Made by a program: the position numbers and the translations under genes. This document shows positions 1 through 10,385 of a DNA stretch of 64,000 nucleotides, piece after piece. The stretch spans positions 90,822,397-90,886,396 of the forward strand of contig CM044305.1 of NCBI GenBank assembly GCA_024291935.2. Direction: 5' to 3'. Source of the stretch: Okapia johnstoni. Its lineage: Eukaryota; Chordata; Mammalia; Artiodactyla; Giraffidae. Numbering within the stretch: the first letter of the stretch is position 1; every line of letters begins with the position of its first letter. Below the pieces are notes generated by a model. The model worked only from the letters and a program-made list of their open reading frames with translations. It ran no database searches and was not told where the DNA came from.

Positions 1-1170
1 AGCTGCTCCTCGGGGTACTCCTGTGTGGCCAGCTTCAGCGCTCCTGTTTTCTGAGCTTCTCTGCAGCCTCTCAGCTGCCCCAACACTACCTGACAGGGAA
101 GGAGAAAGGAGCGCTGGCGGAAGAGACTTTTCTCTCCTGGGTTTCTGCATTTTCCAGGCACAACCCCGAATTGGGGAGGAACTGGGGAGGCTCTGCTCCT
201 CTGACTGGTGCCTGTCGGCCTATTCCTGAGCCGACTCCCCAGGTACCCCGAGAAGGAAACACACAGGCTGTAGTGTGCCAACTTCCCCTTCCCCTCTCCC
301 TCTCTACAAACTGGAGCTCTTATCTTAGAATTCAACCCTCCCAGGAAGCAGGAATCTATGTGCTAATGTGTTAATCCTCCTATTCAGAAGGTCGCTCCTT
401 CCCTACTGTGGGGACCAGCAGCAGTCTATAACCTGCCCCATACAGTATTTCTGTCCTGGGGTGAGCCTTGTTCCAGCCTAATTATAGCACAAAGGGGAAT
501 TTAGACCCACTCATGCAGTTGTTTAAATTTACTGGGAGCAAATGGGGCTAGGGGATTTGGAAGGTAGCAATGGGGTCCAAGTTACTAGAGGCTGCAGGAT
601 GGCCAGGGCTCATGGAGAAACTCTGAGGTCATAGAGAGTGGTGAACGTGTGCCTTAGCTTCAGGCACTCCCCCTAAGAGGCAGGAGTTGTGTGGGCAAAT
701 CACCCTCCCTGAGGCCAGGACTGGCTTTCTGGAGGAATGTGGCCCTCCCTCTGGTGTGCCATGGAAGTCTTGGAAAAGATGGCCTCCATCGTGGGAACCT
801 TTCTTTCCTGTGTGGGAATGAACTGGGCTCAGGTTTCAAGCAGGCCATTCTGAGAAGGCCCGGAGAGAACGGGATTGTGGGAACAGGTGACCAAGGCTTT
901 ATTTCATGATGGCAATGGTGGCAGGCCTGGAGGAGATGTGACGGTGGCCTTGCTATCTGATTGGGGCTACCCAAAGGACAGAGGTCAGGTGTAGTTACAG
1001 GCACTTGCTCCTACTTTGCCGAGCAAATGAAAACAGGAGATCTGGGAGAGGACAAGTGCCTCACATTCAGTTTTTCTCCTGCTTCTCCTCAGCAGTTGTG
1101 GTATGGCAGTACCAGGAGGAGGAGAAGGCCCTGGTCACTGGACTTGGGAAGCTGCTATAAAGACTGGTGA
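1..1170. other. Unrecognised single-copy-like sequence
   Basis: No repeat family, exon or RNA gene could be recognised. Open frames here are at most 114 codons, overlap on both strands and resemble no family I know. Composition is ordinary, with moderate GC and few CpG. Confidence 0.5.
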
Positions 1171-1171
1171 T

Positions 1172-1245
1172 TGAGAGGAAGGAGTGCTAGACTGGAATCA
1201 AGAGTCAGGGGTTCAATCTCTTTCAGTCTCTGTCCTGTGTCTTTT
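1172..1245 (+). mobile_element. MIR fragment (5' half)
   Basis: The run reading gagtgctagactggaatca and onward matches the start of the MIR tRNA-derived core in the sense direction. Only about 75 bp remain and the MIR 3' half is absent. The BOV-A2 at 1268 begins just downstream. The match is degenerate, so the call is tentative. Confidence 0.4.
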
Positions 1246-1267
1246 TTATGTATACTCTAAGTGGGTT

Positions 1268-1551
1268 CGGAGAAGGCAATGGCACCCCACTCCAGTGCTC
1301 TTGCCTGGAAAATCCCATGGACGGAGGAGCCTGATAGGCTGCAGTCCACGGGGTCACTAAGAGTCGGACACGGCTGAGCGACTTCACTTGCACTTTTCCC
1401 TTTCATGCACTGGAGAAGGAAATGGCACCCCACTCCAGTGTTCTTGCCTGGAGAATCCCAGGGATGGGGGAGCCTGGTGGGCTGCCGTCTATGGGGCCGC
1501 ACAGAGTCAGACACGACTGAAGCGACTTAGCAGCAGCAGCAGCAGCAGCAG
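1268..1551 (+). mobile_element. BOV-A2 SINE, complete dimer
   Basis: Two related A monomers are joined head to tail, each with the paired phrases cccactccagt and cttgcctgga. The element ends in an (AGC)n tail at 1529-1551. Imperfect 11-bp direct repeats, ctaagtgggtt (1257-1267) and ctaagtaggtt (1552-1562), are the likely target-site duplication. BOV-A2 is a non-autonomous ruminant element moved by BovB. Confidence 0.95.
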
Positions 1552-1562
1552 CTAAGTAGGTT

Positions 1563-1977
1563 GGACTAGCTCATTGCTAGGGACCTTGAAGCTCCAATAT
1601 TCCAGTGTTTACCTGGACAGGACAGAACATGAGTCCGGAACACACAGAAGACCTTTCTACCTGGAGAGTCAAAACTAGGACACCATGATGGTTGCTGCTG
1701 CCACAGGCAACAGCCGTGGTCCCTCTGCTCACCCCTCTGGAAGTACTTGTGTGAGGCTACCAGTCATGGCTGCCCCCAAGGGTCCGTAGGTTCCACTGAG
1801 GGAGCACACCTTCTGACTGCCAAAAAGGCCCAATTGTTAATGAGCAAGCTGGACAAAGAAGGAAAAATATGTACCAAAATGTTTCAGTGGTTGTAACAAT
1901 GCTGAGATTAGGGATAAGAACTTTTCCCCTTTTCCTTATTTTCCAAATTTTCAGGAAAGCGTTTATATTGATTGTTC
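1563..1977. other. No recognisable gene or repeat
   Basis: Ordinary sequence between two SINEs. I see no splice-flanked open frame and no repeat family I can name. Confidence 0.4.
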
Positions 1978-1994
1978 TAAAAATTGCTTTGTTA

Positions 1995-2117
1995 TGGAAA
2001 TTCCCTGGTGTACAGTGGTCAGGACTCAGTGCTTTCGCTGCCTGGGCCCAGGTTAAACCCCTTGTAGGAAGTAAGATCCCACAAGCTGTGTGGCAGAGCC
2101 AAAAAAATAAAAATAAA
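1995..2117 (+). mobile_element. CHR-type tRNA-Glu SINE with perfect duplication
   Basis: The body begins with the ttccctggtg head of the cetartiodactyl tRNA-Glu-derived SINEs, carries a degenerate box B (ccaggttaaacccc), and ends in an A-rich tail with (AAAT) units. A perfect 17-bp repeat, taaaaattgctttgtta, lies at 1978-1994 and 2118-2134, so both ends are fixed. Confidence 0.9.
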
Positions 2118-2221
2118 TAAAAATTGCTTTGTTAAAAGTAAGTTTGCCAGAAGCAAACTGATCTTGATCTACAGGTGGCAAGGTGATTGGGGCCTTCACT
2201 GGACTAAGATTTACTTTGGAA

Positions 2222-2422
2222 TTGTACTGTCCAATATGCTACCCACTAGTTAAGCATAGTTATTTAGAAATACAATTAATTGGAATTAAGAAAAATTTAA
2301 AATTCAGTTCAGTTGCACCAGCCACGTTTCAAGTGCCTAGCAGCCACTTGTGCTAGTGACTGCCATTTTGGACAAATATAGAATATTTCTGTCATCTCAG
2401 AAAGTTCTACTGGATAGTGCTG
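2222..2422. mobile_element. Non-autonomous hAT (MER5/Charlie-group) transposon
   Basis: The ends are related inverted repeats: tactgtcca near 2226 and its degenerate complement tggatagtg near 2411-2419. The interior holds phrases seen in this hAT group (agccacgtttcaagtgc). The element is flanked by an exact 8-bp duplication, ctttggaa, at 2214-2221 and 2423-2430, the length hAT transposases make. It has no coding capacity. Confidence 0.75.
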
Positions 2423-2430
2423 CTTTGGAA

Positions 2431-2868
2431 CATCTATGAAGATACGGTTGAAAATCAAAGTCATATCAAATGTGTGCTAATGGTACCCAGCCCTACGAAA
2501 GAGACCAAATGTCTTGAAAGCACCTACTTGGAATCCTTTGTTTATGGTAACCTGATTGTTTCACTTTACTTCCTTATATTCATTCAAAAAGGGGAACCTA
2601 ACCTATTTGGGGAACACTTTCTTACTGTTACTACTTGGTCAAAAGTAATAAAACCCTATTTCCTGAAAGTATGATCTTACCACTTTTAACGTAGTAACTG
2701 ATCATAACTCATGGAAAGATCCAGCTTCCCCCATCATTCAATAAGACAACTGGTCCATCTGAGAGGTTTTGCAGGACAGATGAGGTCTCCCATCCCACAT
2801 CTTGAAATCTCTGATAAGATTTTAAAAGCTAGTTATTGCCCTCACACCTTACAGAAAACTAGGCCTTA
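2431..2868. other. No recognisable gene or repeat
   Basis: A moderately AT-rich stretch. One 85-codon plus-strand frame at 2417-2674 starts inside the hAT end and resembles no protein family I know, so I treat it as chance. Confidence 0.4.
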
Positions 2869-3000
2869 GGGAGTTCCCCGGTGGCCTAATGGTTAGGATT
2901 CCGGGCTTTCATTGCTGTGGCCCAGGTTCAATCCCTGGTCTGAGAACTAAGTTCCCATGGGCCAAGTGGCACAGCCAAAAAAAAAAGAAAGAAAAGAAAA
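2869..3000 (+). mobile_element. CHR-type tRNA-Glu SINE
   Basis: A sense-strand copy with the head phrase ccccggtggcctaatggtta, an intact box-B-like ggttcaatccc, and a tail of A and AAAG units to 3000. No long duplication is obvious; aggcctta at 2861-2868 and 3011-3018 could be a remnant of one. Confidence 0.88.
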
Positions 3001-3289
3001 CCAGCTCTCCAGGCCTTATAGTGGGGAGTGGGGGTGTGGGACAGAGTAGAAATAGAGTGAAGAGGTGGGAAGTGGGGTCAATCCAGGCAACAGTGACATT
3101 TGAATATTTGTCTTAACACTTCAAGGAAATAAAAATACCATCCTTATAAGGAGATGGGGAGGCCCCAGACATGCTACTCTTTTCCCTGACTCCTCCTCTA
3201 CCAAGAGAGAACACCCTTACTGCACTCTTGCTGTGGTCTCACCCATTAAAACTCCTCAGGCAAGTTTAAACATCATTAAATGGTCCAAG

Positions 3290-3880
3290 CTACTCTGACC
3301 AGGTTCATGTGCTAGGCACCATGGACTCAGAAATGAGCAAGATCTGGTCCCTGCCCTCAAAAAATCATACTTTTGCAGGGGAAACAGACATCTAAACACT
3401 GTATTTCAAGTCAGTGGGCAGGTGCTATGTATAGATGTACAGGGTGCTATGAGAGTACAGGAAAGGGAATGCTGCACTCTGAAAGCAGAAATAAGGGAAG
3501 ATTCCTGGAGATGACACGAGAAATCAAGGATGAGTAGAAGTTCACTAGCCAAGAACAGTGGAGAGTTGGGTGTTCAAGGGAGAAGTGTTGAGGCATTGAA
3601 AAGTCTGGCCTTGGATGGTAGGGAGAAAAGACTAAAAGCAGTTAGCTGTGGCTTCAGCACAGGGCAGATGTGGGCAGGAGTTGGGTGACCCATCACTTGG
3701 GTGATGGACTTGTCATGGTAAGCCACAGAGCACCTTAGGAGTTTGGACTTGATGACCAGGGGAACACACTGGAAGACATGCTGGTGAGAATGGACTAGAG
3801 GGGAGTAAGTGTGCATGGAATAAATCAGTAGAGTGTGAAAGACCTTGCTTCCACTCCCGAGATATTTATTGGAATCACTC
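3290..3880 (+). repeat. Old mammalian interspersed repeat (family not named)
   Basis: The order of phrases (gtgctaggcacc; gagcaagatctggtccctgcc; tttggacttgatgacc; ggaagacatgctgg) matches an old medium-reiteration family that recurs in this window at 20.5, 24.0, 26.8-31.0 and 49.1 kb. It appears non-coding. I cannot give the RepBase name with certainty. Confidence 0.4.
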
Positions 3881-3984
3881 ACTCAAGGTCACTCAGCTTC
3901 CAACCAAATTCTATCTCTACAGTATATTCCATGGTCTCTGAAAATGTACCACAGGTAACAGCCTAGGAATGGGCCAATAAGCTC

Positions 3985-4105
3985 ATTTCCATTCATTCAA
4001 CTGATTTCTTATGAATGACCCAAACTGCAAGGCACAGTACTAAGCCTTATTTAAGCACTCTGGGACTATAGAGAAGAATAAGACCTGGCAAGTGCCCCTC
4101 AACTC
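3985..4105 (+). repeat. Start of the same old repeat family
   Basis: It begins with the cattcattcaac-type start and continues with ggcacagtactaagcc and an agaataagac phrase, the usual opening of the family described at 3290-3880. The copy is short and degenerate. Confidence 0.4.
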
Positions 4106-4159
4106 TTTCTGTTATTTGAATAATCTAGAAATTTGTCAGAGGGTTTGACTGTAACTTTT

Positions 4160-4287
4160 AATTTATTTTGTTATTATTTTATTTTACTTTTGGCCATGCC
4201 CAACGGCATGTGGGACCTTAGTTCCTCAGCCAGGGATCCAACTTGTGCTGCCTGCATTGGAAGCACTGGACCACCAGGGAATTCCCA
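4160..4287 (-). mobile_element. CHR-type tRNA-Glu SINE
   Basis: A reverse-complement copy. A T-rich tail (4160-4190) is followed by ttggccatgcc, the complement of box B (cagggatccaac) and the complement of the head (ccaccagggaattccc). Confidence 0.88.
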
Positions 4288-5596
4288 TGGCTGTAATTTA
4301 AACGGGAACAAATGTAACACTAAGAGGTGTAAACAGGTTTAGAATGATAACAACTTATAATAATCACTTTGGTAATATAAAAATCTTTAACCAGGTAATG
4401 ATACTGGTTTAGGCAGAAATTTCTTCTACAAAGGCTAAAATATGGTATTTAGCTCTTCTGATTGGCACAGAGAACTGAGAAAGTGACCAGAAGTCAAAGT
4501 TAGCCAGTTCCTTCTATGGTTTTGGGCATATCCCCTCTGTGCAGAACAGTTTGTTCTTCTGGAAAATTAAGACAGATCTAACAGTGCTTCTGTATCTGAC
4601 AAGGCAATGCCAGAAAATATACCATGAAGTCCCATGAACTATTTCAATATACCCTTATATATGCAAGACATTTCCTTTTATGTTTTTTTCCTTAAAAAAA
4701 TTTGCCCCTTACTCTATGTCACAGGAGGATTTGGTTCTCTTTCCCCCTATGGTTTCCAGAACGTTTCAAAACTCTTCAAATGAAAATATGCGAGTCATGA
4801 CTTGTGGGTAGCAAGTTAGGACTTGTGGGGACAGTTAGCGGGGAGGGCGAACACAGATCTGCCAGCAATTGTTTTCCCCCGTGATTCGAACGAAGGAAAA
4901 GATCATGTTATTTATACAGCATAAGGTTCCAGATTTTCAGGAATGAAATCTGAGCCCAGCATGTCAACATATTGGTCTGGTCTGTCTTGGAATCTACAGT
5001 AGATGGATTTCTTTGTGCTGGGAAACATTAGGAAGGTCAATATTCTTTTCTGATTTTCTTTTTCTGTTAAGAAAAGGGTTCATTCTCACACTCTAAACCG
5101 TGTGGTATTAGATATCATCCAGATAGTACACTCAATGGTCGTGCTGCCTTTGGTTTCAAACATAAAGCCCCAGGGCAAACAGCTTTTCTGTATTCAGTTA
5201 CATGTTCTTTACTTCACAGATAATGTTTTGCCACAAATACTCCCGGCCCGGGAGAAAATACAGAAGTGAACAATCAAATGAAATAAAAATAATAGTGACG
5301 TTAATAAGTCCCAAATTGCAAAGATCCCAGAGACTGTGTCAACCTGGGCTTCCCAGTCAAGGAGGAATTGTCCTGGAAAGGGGAAGTGGAGAGAAGCAGC
5401 AGGTTGGGCAGAAGCCTAAAGGCAAAGGTGGGCAGCAGCCCTGGGTTAGGAGAGTGGAGAGCGCCTGGCCAGGCAGGGATCACAAGACTGGGCTTCAAGT
5501 CCTGCCCTCCTTCTGATGAGCTCTCCAACAAGGTATAATCACTTTCCCTCCCTGACTTTCAGGTTCCTCACCTTCAAAAGAAAGGGGTTGGCCTAG
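4288..5596. other. Unrecognised sequence
   Basis: About 1.3 kb with no recognisable repeat, exon or RNA gene. A 104-codon plus frame at 5202-5516 overlaps a 76-codon minus frame and shows no known motif. A few CpG sites cluster at 4842-4890. Confidence 0.45.
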
Positions 5597-5813
5597 ACCT
5601 AGAGGAAAGAGCACGGCTCTGGAGTCAGACAGCTGCAGGGCTGCCTCTTGGCTTGGCCACTGGCCGATGCCTAACCTTGGACAGACATTCTCTGAGCCTC
5701 AGTTCCCTTCCCTGGAAACTCGAGGACCATAATACCTTCCTGACTGAGCTATCCTGAGGATTAAAGAGATACTGTTTTTAAAGTGTCTGGCACATAGAAG
5801 CCAGCACTCAGGA
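5597..5813 (+). mobile_element. MIR SINE, nearly complete
   Basis: Sense order of MIR blocks: gagcacggctctggagtcag, then cttggacagacattctctga, the cctcagtt block, gaggattaaagaga, and tgtctggcacatag near the 3' end. A well-preserved copy of this ancient mammalian tRNA-derived element. Confidence 0.8.
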
Positions 5814-6540
5814 AACTTTTGTTCCTTTCTGGCGTCCTCTGTAAGTCCCTTCCAGCCCTAAAACACTCTGGCTCCGATCCAGTTCCTTTGTCTTCCAAAT
5901 CCAGTCCATGGCTTGGAAAAAGCCCTAATTCCCAGTCACTGCGGGAGCACACACACCTGAATTGCTTCTTTCAGTTTTGCAAATGGCCACTAAAACTTCT
6001 TCCTGGGAAGTATTTGCCCCAATTCACCATCTCTTAGGAGTGTGGAGTCACTGCTTTTTCTTCTCAGACTCCACTTTGAATTCCCTGCCCCCAGGCGCTG
6101 GGAACGGGGTGGGAAAAGGACAGCCCTGGGGCTGAGCTCCTCTCTGCCTCCTAGTCCCCGTCCTCCAGGTGTTTGGTTGCAAAGCTCAAGACATAGCAAG
6201 TGTTTCCCGTTGAGGAAGGGCACAGGCCTAGCTCATCTTCCAGGCTCGGGCTTTGTGATTTAGTGGGTCCCAAAATAGGGTCCCTTGGGGGGCTGGTTTC
6301 TTGGTGGTTTGACCAACCTGGCACGGGTTTGTTTGTGGTGGTCCTTTTTTGGGAATTTCTGGTTCTGAACTCCTTAATTCCAGGGAAGCTTCAGTTATAT
6401 ATTATAAATATGATGTAACATATAAATATAAAGTAACATAATGTAATTTATATATATTTTTATAATAGTAATATAACCACATGACAGAACCTTTGAAAAG
6501 GAGAGAAAAAGAAAATCCCTCCCTATTCAGAATTAACAAC
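5814..6540. other. Unrecognised sequence with an AT-rich patch
   Basis: The first part (to about 6390) is mixed composition with short overlapping frames on both strands. From about 6395 to 6480 it is strongly AT-rich with repeated ataaata and atataa words. No gene recognised. Confidence 0.4.
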
Positions 6541-6612
6541 TCCTCAACGCAGACACTGGTAGTACTTTGCTGTTTTGTTTTTTTAAATTTAAATCTTTCC
6601 CTATTTATTTCT

Positions 6613-6630
6613 ACACACACACACACACAC
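6613..6630. repeat. (AC)9 dinucleotide microsatellite
   Basis: Nine perfect AC units, potentially polymorphic. Confidence 0.95.
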
Positions 6631-7060
6631 TTTATTGTACTTTGCTTTTCACACTAGAAACTTTTTTAGGTAGATACTTCATAGTTATTAGTTTAATACC
6701 TGTGGAATACACCTAGGGAATTCCCTGTCACTTTTTTTACACTTTTCTTGTTGGCCCTTTAGGTGGTTTCCAATGTTACTCTATCTTAAGTAACACTGTA
6801 ATGAATATATATTAGTGTAGCGCCTTTTCACTCAAATTTCTTACTATTTCCTTAAAGTCATCTCCTAGAAATTGAAATACGGGGTTAATGAGCAGGAACA
6901 TGTTTATGGTTCTATAAATCTTGCCCAGATGCTTTCCAAAGGGTTGAGCTGATATATACTCTGACCTACAGCACATGATAGTGTTTTTTCATCACACCCT
7001 TTCCAGCACAGGCTATCAGCTTTTAAAAAAAATGTTGATTTTTTTTTCAGGGTAACTATG
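6631..7060 (-). mobile_element. Old L1 (L1M) 3'-region fragment
   Basis: Antisense order of old L1 3' sequence: aacactgtaatgaatat, then ctcctagaaattgaaa, gggttgagctgatatatact and acaccctttccagcac. These match the complement of the region downstream of ORF2 in old mammalian L1s. Heavily mutated, no coding capacity. Confidence 0.55.
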
Positions 7061-7114
7061 CTCTGATTGACAGCGAGAGGAAAAAACACTTTCTTCCCTA
7101 CCCCTTGAGTTTGA

Positions 7115-7151
7115 CTGGGCTTCCCTCTTGGCTCAGCTGGTAAAGAATCTG
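7115..7151 (+). mobile_element. 37-bp Bov-tA head inside an 11-bp duplication
   Basis: Only the first 37 bases of a Bov-tA tRNA-derived head are present (cttccctcttggctcagctg and following). They are bounded exactly by cttgagtttga at 7104-7114 and 7152-7162. The body, tail and 3' repeat are missing, so this is not ordinary 5' truncation. Confidence 0.8.
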
Positions 7152-7162
7152 CTTGAGTTTGA

Positions 7163-7599
7163 TTACTACTTTTTTTCTGGTTTTATTTTTTAAGCAAGCC
7201 TTTTGAAGTGAGTGGGATTTAAATGAAGAAAGATGGCTTAGTGAATAGAAACTGGGATGTTGTCCCAGTAACGATGTTAAAGGAGAAATGGCGAAGTGAA
7301 TGAAAGTTCTCCATGGAAAGGAAAGGACAGGGAAGTCAGAGATGAGTTTGGGAGGGGCTAAACAGTGGAGCCAGGTCCTAGCCGCAGGTGGGAGAAAGAT
7401 GTACCCAGTTTAGTTGCATCGGTTTGGACCAATTGAAAGCAAAAGAGGCTGGACTCCAGACATGAAATCAGCATCAAGGATTTGGCGAAGAGATGAAAGA
7501 GAAGTATATTTTGGATTAGTTGAAGAAATAATGGAGTCTCTCAGGTACAGAGGGGAGAGAATCCCCCACTCTCTCATTGATTGAACGCATTCCCTGAGC
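7163..7599. other. No recognisable gene or repeat
   Basis: Purine-rich ordinary sequence with no diagnosable element. Confidence 0.4.
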
Positions 7600-7775
7600 C
7601 CAGGGAACTTTCTGGAAGCTGTCTCAATGAATCCTCACACTAAACCAAGGAGAGAAGTCATATCATTAGCTTCATTTTACAGATATGGAAACAGGATCTG
7701 AAGGGTTCAGTGCAGCAGCCAAGGCCTCATATATATTAGAAGTGACCAAAATCAGGGTTTGAAAGCATGCCTTAG
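7600..7775 (-). mobile_element. MIR SINE
   Basis: Antisense MIR landmarks appear in order: aatcctcacactaaacca, cattttacagatatggaaac, a degenerate ctcagag block and tcagggtttgaa. The 5' tRNA-like end is lost. Confidence 0.65.
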
Positions 7776-9150
7776 TGCATCAAACCTAATTCCTTTGGGA
7801 TCATGAATAAGATTTGGACAAAGGAGGGAAGAGAAACAGCATTTATCCAGATCATGAAAGCCTGGGGGTCAGGCTCACATCGCCAAATTCTTTGAGGAGT
7901 AGGGGCTCAGAGCTGTCAGAATCCCAGGCTGCATCTGAGTATGTTGGCCCCGGTGGCCACTGAGCAAGGCTGAACAAGAATTCTAATTTCTAAATCCTCA
8001 GTTATTTGAAGGCCAAGTGCCTTAGAGCTTTGTCACTGCCTCATTTGGGATGCCACTACTCTTAGGACCAGTGACATTGCAAGGATTCCTGTTGGCCTAA
8101 TAGACTCTCCACTCCCCTAGGTCAATGAAAGAATGTCTACTGCTCAATTTCAAGTACCTCCTCTCTCTCTGAATTAAAGTGGAAACTGCTCGGCTTTATT
8201 TCATGACTTTCTATTGGGCACAGAGTCTTTGAAAGTGTGATTGTGCAACACACATCACTTGGCGATCTGAGTGACAGAGGCGAGCCATGGGACCAGGGAA
8301 ATGTCTTAGTTTGGCTGTTTTCAAGGCCTGGGTTTCCAGAATCCCCACATCTCAGCAAGGAAGGAAATCCAGCTGGCCATTGTCTTCAGAGATAACAAAC
8401 TTGTGTGTAAAACAACAGAGATAACAGACAATTATTATTACGACCTTCATACTCATTCTCTATCTGAAAGGAAATACTCCAAAATGTTAGCATCAACATG
8501 TTACGTTGCTAGGTGGTGGTATTACAGCAAAATTCTTCAGATTTTTTTTGGGGGGGAGGAACAAAAGCCAAGTTGGGTATTTGTTCATTTCTTGCATTTG
8601 AAGTTCTCCCCCTCGACGTCATCCTTGGCCTGAAACTCTGCCGAAGTCCTTAACTACCGCACGGACTGCAACCGGCCACTCCAGTTGGGTTGCCTCTTGT
8701 CAGTTTTACACAGGTCTACCCAATCCCCTAGTTACTTGTCCTCAGCAGCCTTAATTAGGCTGCTTTTGTGTTCAGCACAAAGGGCCTCCATCAGCTGACA
8801 GACACAGGCTCATCCCAGTTGGATCCAAGCTCACAAAGGGAAGCTTTGGCAGTTTCTTGAATTCCATTTGCTAGGCCATCCCCGACGGGACAGTCTTAGC
8901 ACCTCTTGTAAAGCCATGGCTCTGGGTTCCTAGGGGAGCCAAATCTTGAATTCCTTGGAGCCTCCGGGTGACTGAGGGTGGTGGGGAAAAGAGCTAGACT
9001 TCTCATTAGGACCTTCCTGTGTTTTGCCCAAATTTCCATAACAAGGATGATTTGCTTTGAAATTTGGCAAAACAGCAAGAGTTATTTATTGAAAATGCAT
9101 TTTATTCAAGACCATTGGGGTGATCAATCACCTAGCATTTTTAAATTTAG
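7776..9150. other. Unrecognised sequence
   Basis: About 1.4 kb with no repeat or exon I can name. The 8590-8900 part has somewhat more CpG and balanced composition, and would be a reasonable place to look for conserved non-coding sequence. Confidence 0.45.
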
Positions 9151-9234
9151 CATTTAAAATGTGCTGGCTTGGAGCTAGGCACTGGGGGTGGGGAGATTCA
9201 AAGGGGAAGGCGAGACTGTTTCCTGGAGGACCAG

Positions 9235-9560
9235 TTATTTGCTGGGTACAATCTTTCATCCTCCAAGAATCCTGGGAGGTATGTTTTCACTAGTACTGGA
9301 AGACCTCGGTTCCATCCCTGGGCTGGGAAGATCCCCTGGAGAAGGGAAAGGCCACTCCAGTATTCTGGCCTGGAGAATTCCATGGACTATATAGTCCATG
9401 GGGTCGCAAAGAGTCGTACAGGACTGAGCAACTTTCACTTTCACTTCAGTACTACAGATGAGGAAACCGAGTCACTGAAGGTCTCTGAAAGGGCTTGTGC
9501 CATGGCTAAGACCACGTTGTAAATTACTGGAAATTCTGAGCCCACAAGGTAGGTCTGCCT
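9235..9560 (-). mobile_element. MIR SINE split by a Bov-tA
   Basis: The left part (9235-9291, caagaatcctgggaggtatg) and right part (9454-9560, acagatgaggaaaccgag) are consecutive blocks of one antisense MIR. The Bov-tA at 9298-9447 separates them, so the MIR is older. Confidence 0.6.
9298..9447 (+). mobile_element. Bov-tA SINE, 5'-truncated
   Basis: Begins inside the tRNA-like part (gaagacctcggttccatccc) and runs through the A monomer to a tail of ctttcac units. Short agtact copies at 9292-9297 and 9448-9453 may be the duplication. Confidence 0.88.
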
Positions 9561-9564
9561 ACTT

Positions 9565-9885
9565 TACAGTTTGTGCTCATTAATGATATACCACTTTTCT
9601 CCTATGATGTACACACTCATACATATACAATGTGAATCCTGACCTTTTAGCCCTTGTAGTCTAGTTGAGATGATGAGAAATGCAAATACAAAACAAGTAC
9701 TGGCAGTCGCTGGTTTATGGACACTCATCACAGTCAGAAGTCCCTCCTGTATCTCAGCTGGAATCTCCACGTCTGGAGTTTTGGAAGGCTGGACTGGGCT
9801 GTAGGGAATTTGGCTTTTATCCACACCAGCCTTACTGCTCAAGTTTTTCTGCTTGGACCATGGCTGAAATCCACCATTGCTGTCC
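9565..9885. other. Mostly unrecognised, possibly old-repeat remnant
   Basis: The phrase tagtctagttgagatgatga near 9660 resembles the old medium-reiteration family seen elsewhere in the window. The rest is unassigned. A 117-codon frame at 9680-10033 runs into the next SINE and is therefore not a gene. Confidence 0.3.
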
Positions 9886-9888
9886 TCA

Positions 9889-10168
9889 TTCTGCTGCTGC
9901 CGCTGCTAAGTCGCTTCAGTTGTGTCTGACTCTGTGCGACCCCATACACGGCAGCTCACCAGGCTCCCCCATCCCTGGGATTCTCCAGGCAAAAACACTG
10001 GAGTGGGTTGCCGTTTCCTTCTCCAGTGCATGAAAGTGAAAAGTGTAAGTGAAGTCGCTCAGTCGTGTCTGACTCTTCGAGACCCCATGGACTGCAGCCT
10101 ACCAGGCTCCTCCGTCCATGGGATTTTCTAGGCAAGAGTACTGGAGTGGGCTGCCAGTGTCTTCTCTG
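9889..10168 (-). mobile_element. BOV-A2 SINE, complete dimer
   Basis: Starts with the complement of the (AGC)n tail (ctgctgctgccgctgctaag), followed by two antisense A monomers. The duplication is tgtcctca at 9881-9888 and 10169-10176. Confidence 0.93.
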
Positions 10169-10226
10169 TGTCCTCAGTCATCAAACTGCAAATCTAGGTT
10201 TCCTGCCCTTCTACCTTGAACAATTA

Positions 10227-10385
10227 AGGCAGTGCTTCTCAAGCTTTAACGTGGGGTGGAATCACCTGGAGATCTTATTAAAATGCAGATTTTGAATGCG
10301 TAGGTGGAGGGGGTGGGAGCTGACAGTCTGCATTTCTAATAAGCTCCCAGGTGATGCTAATCTAGTTAGTTTCAGGACTGGGTAG
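10227..10385. mobile_element. MER5A-like hAT element
   Basis: Starts cagtgcttctcaagctttaa and contains gaatcacctggagatctta and aagctcccaggtgatgct, the ordered landmarks of the MER5A non-autonomous hAT. The right end has decayed. Confidence 0.7.

Noticed and set aside
1529..1552. AGC trinucleotide run as a possible coding polyglutamine or regulatory repeat
   Set aside because: It is the normal 3' tail of BOV-A2 and recurs at each such element here.
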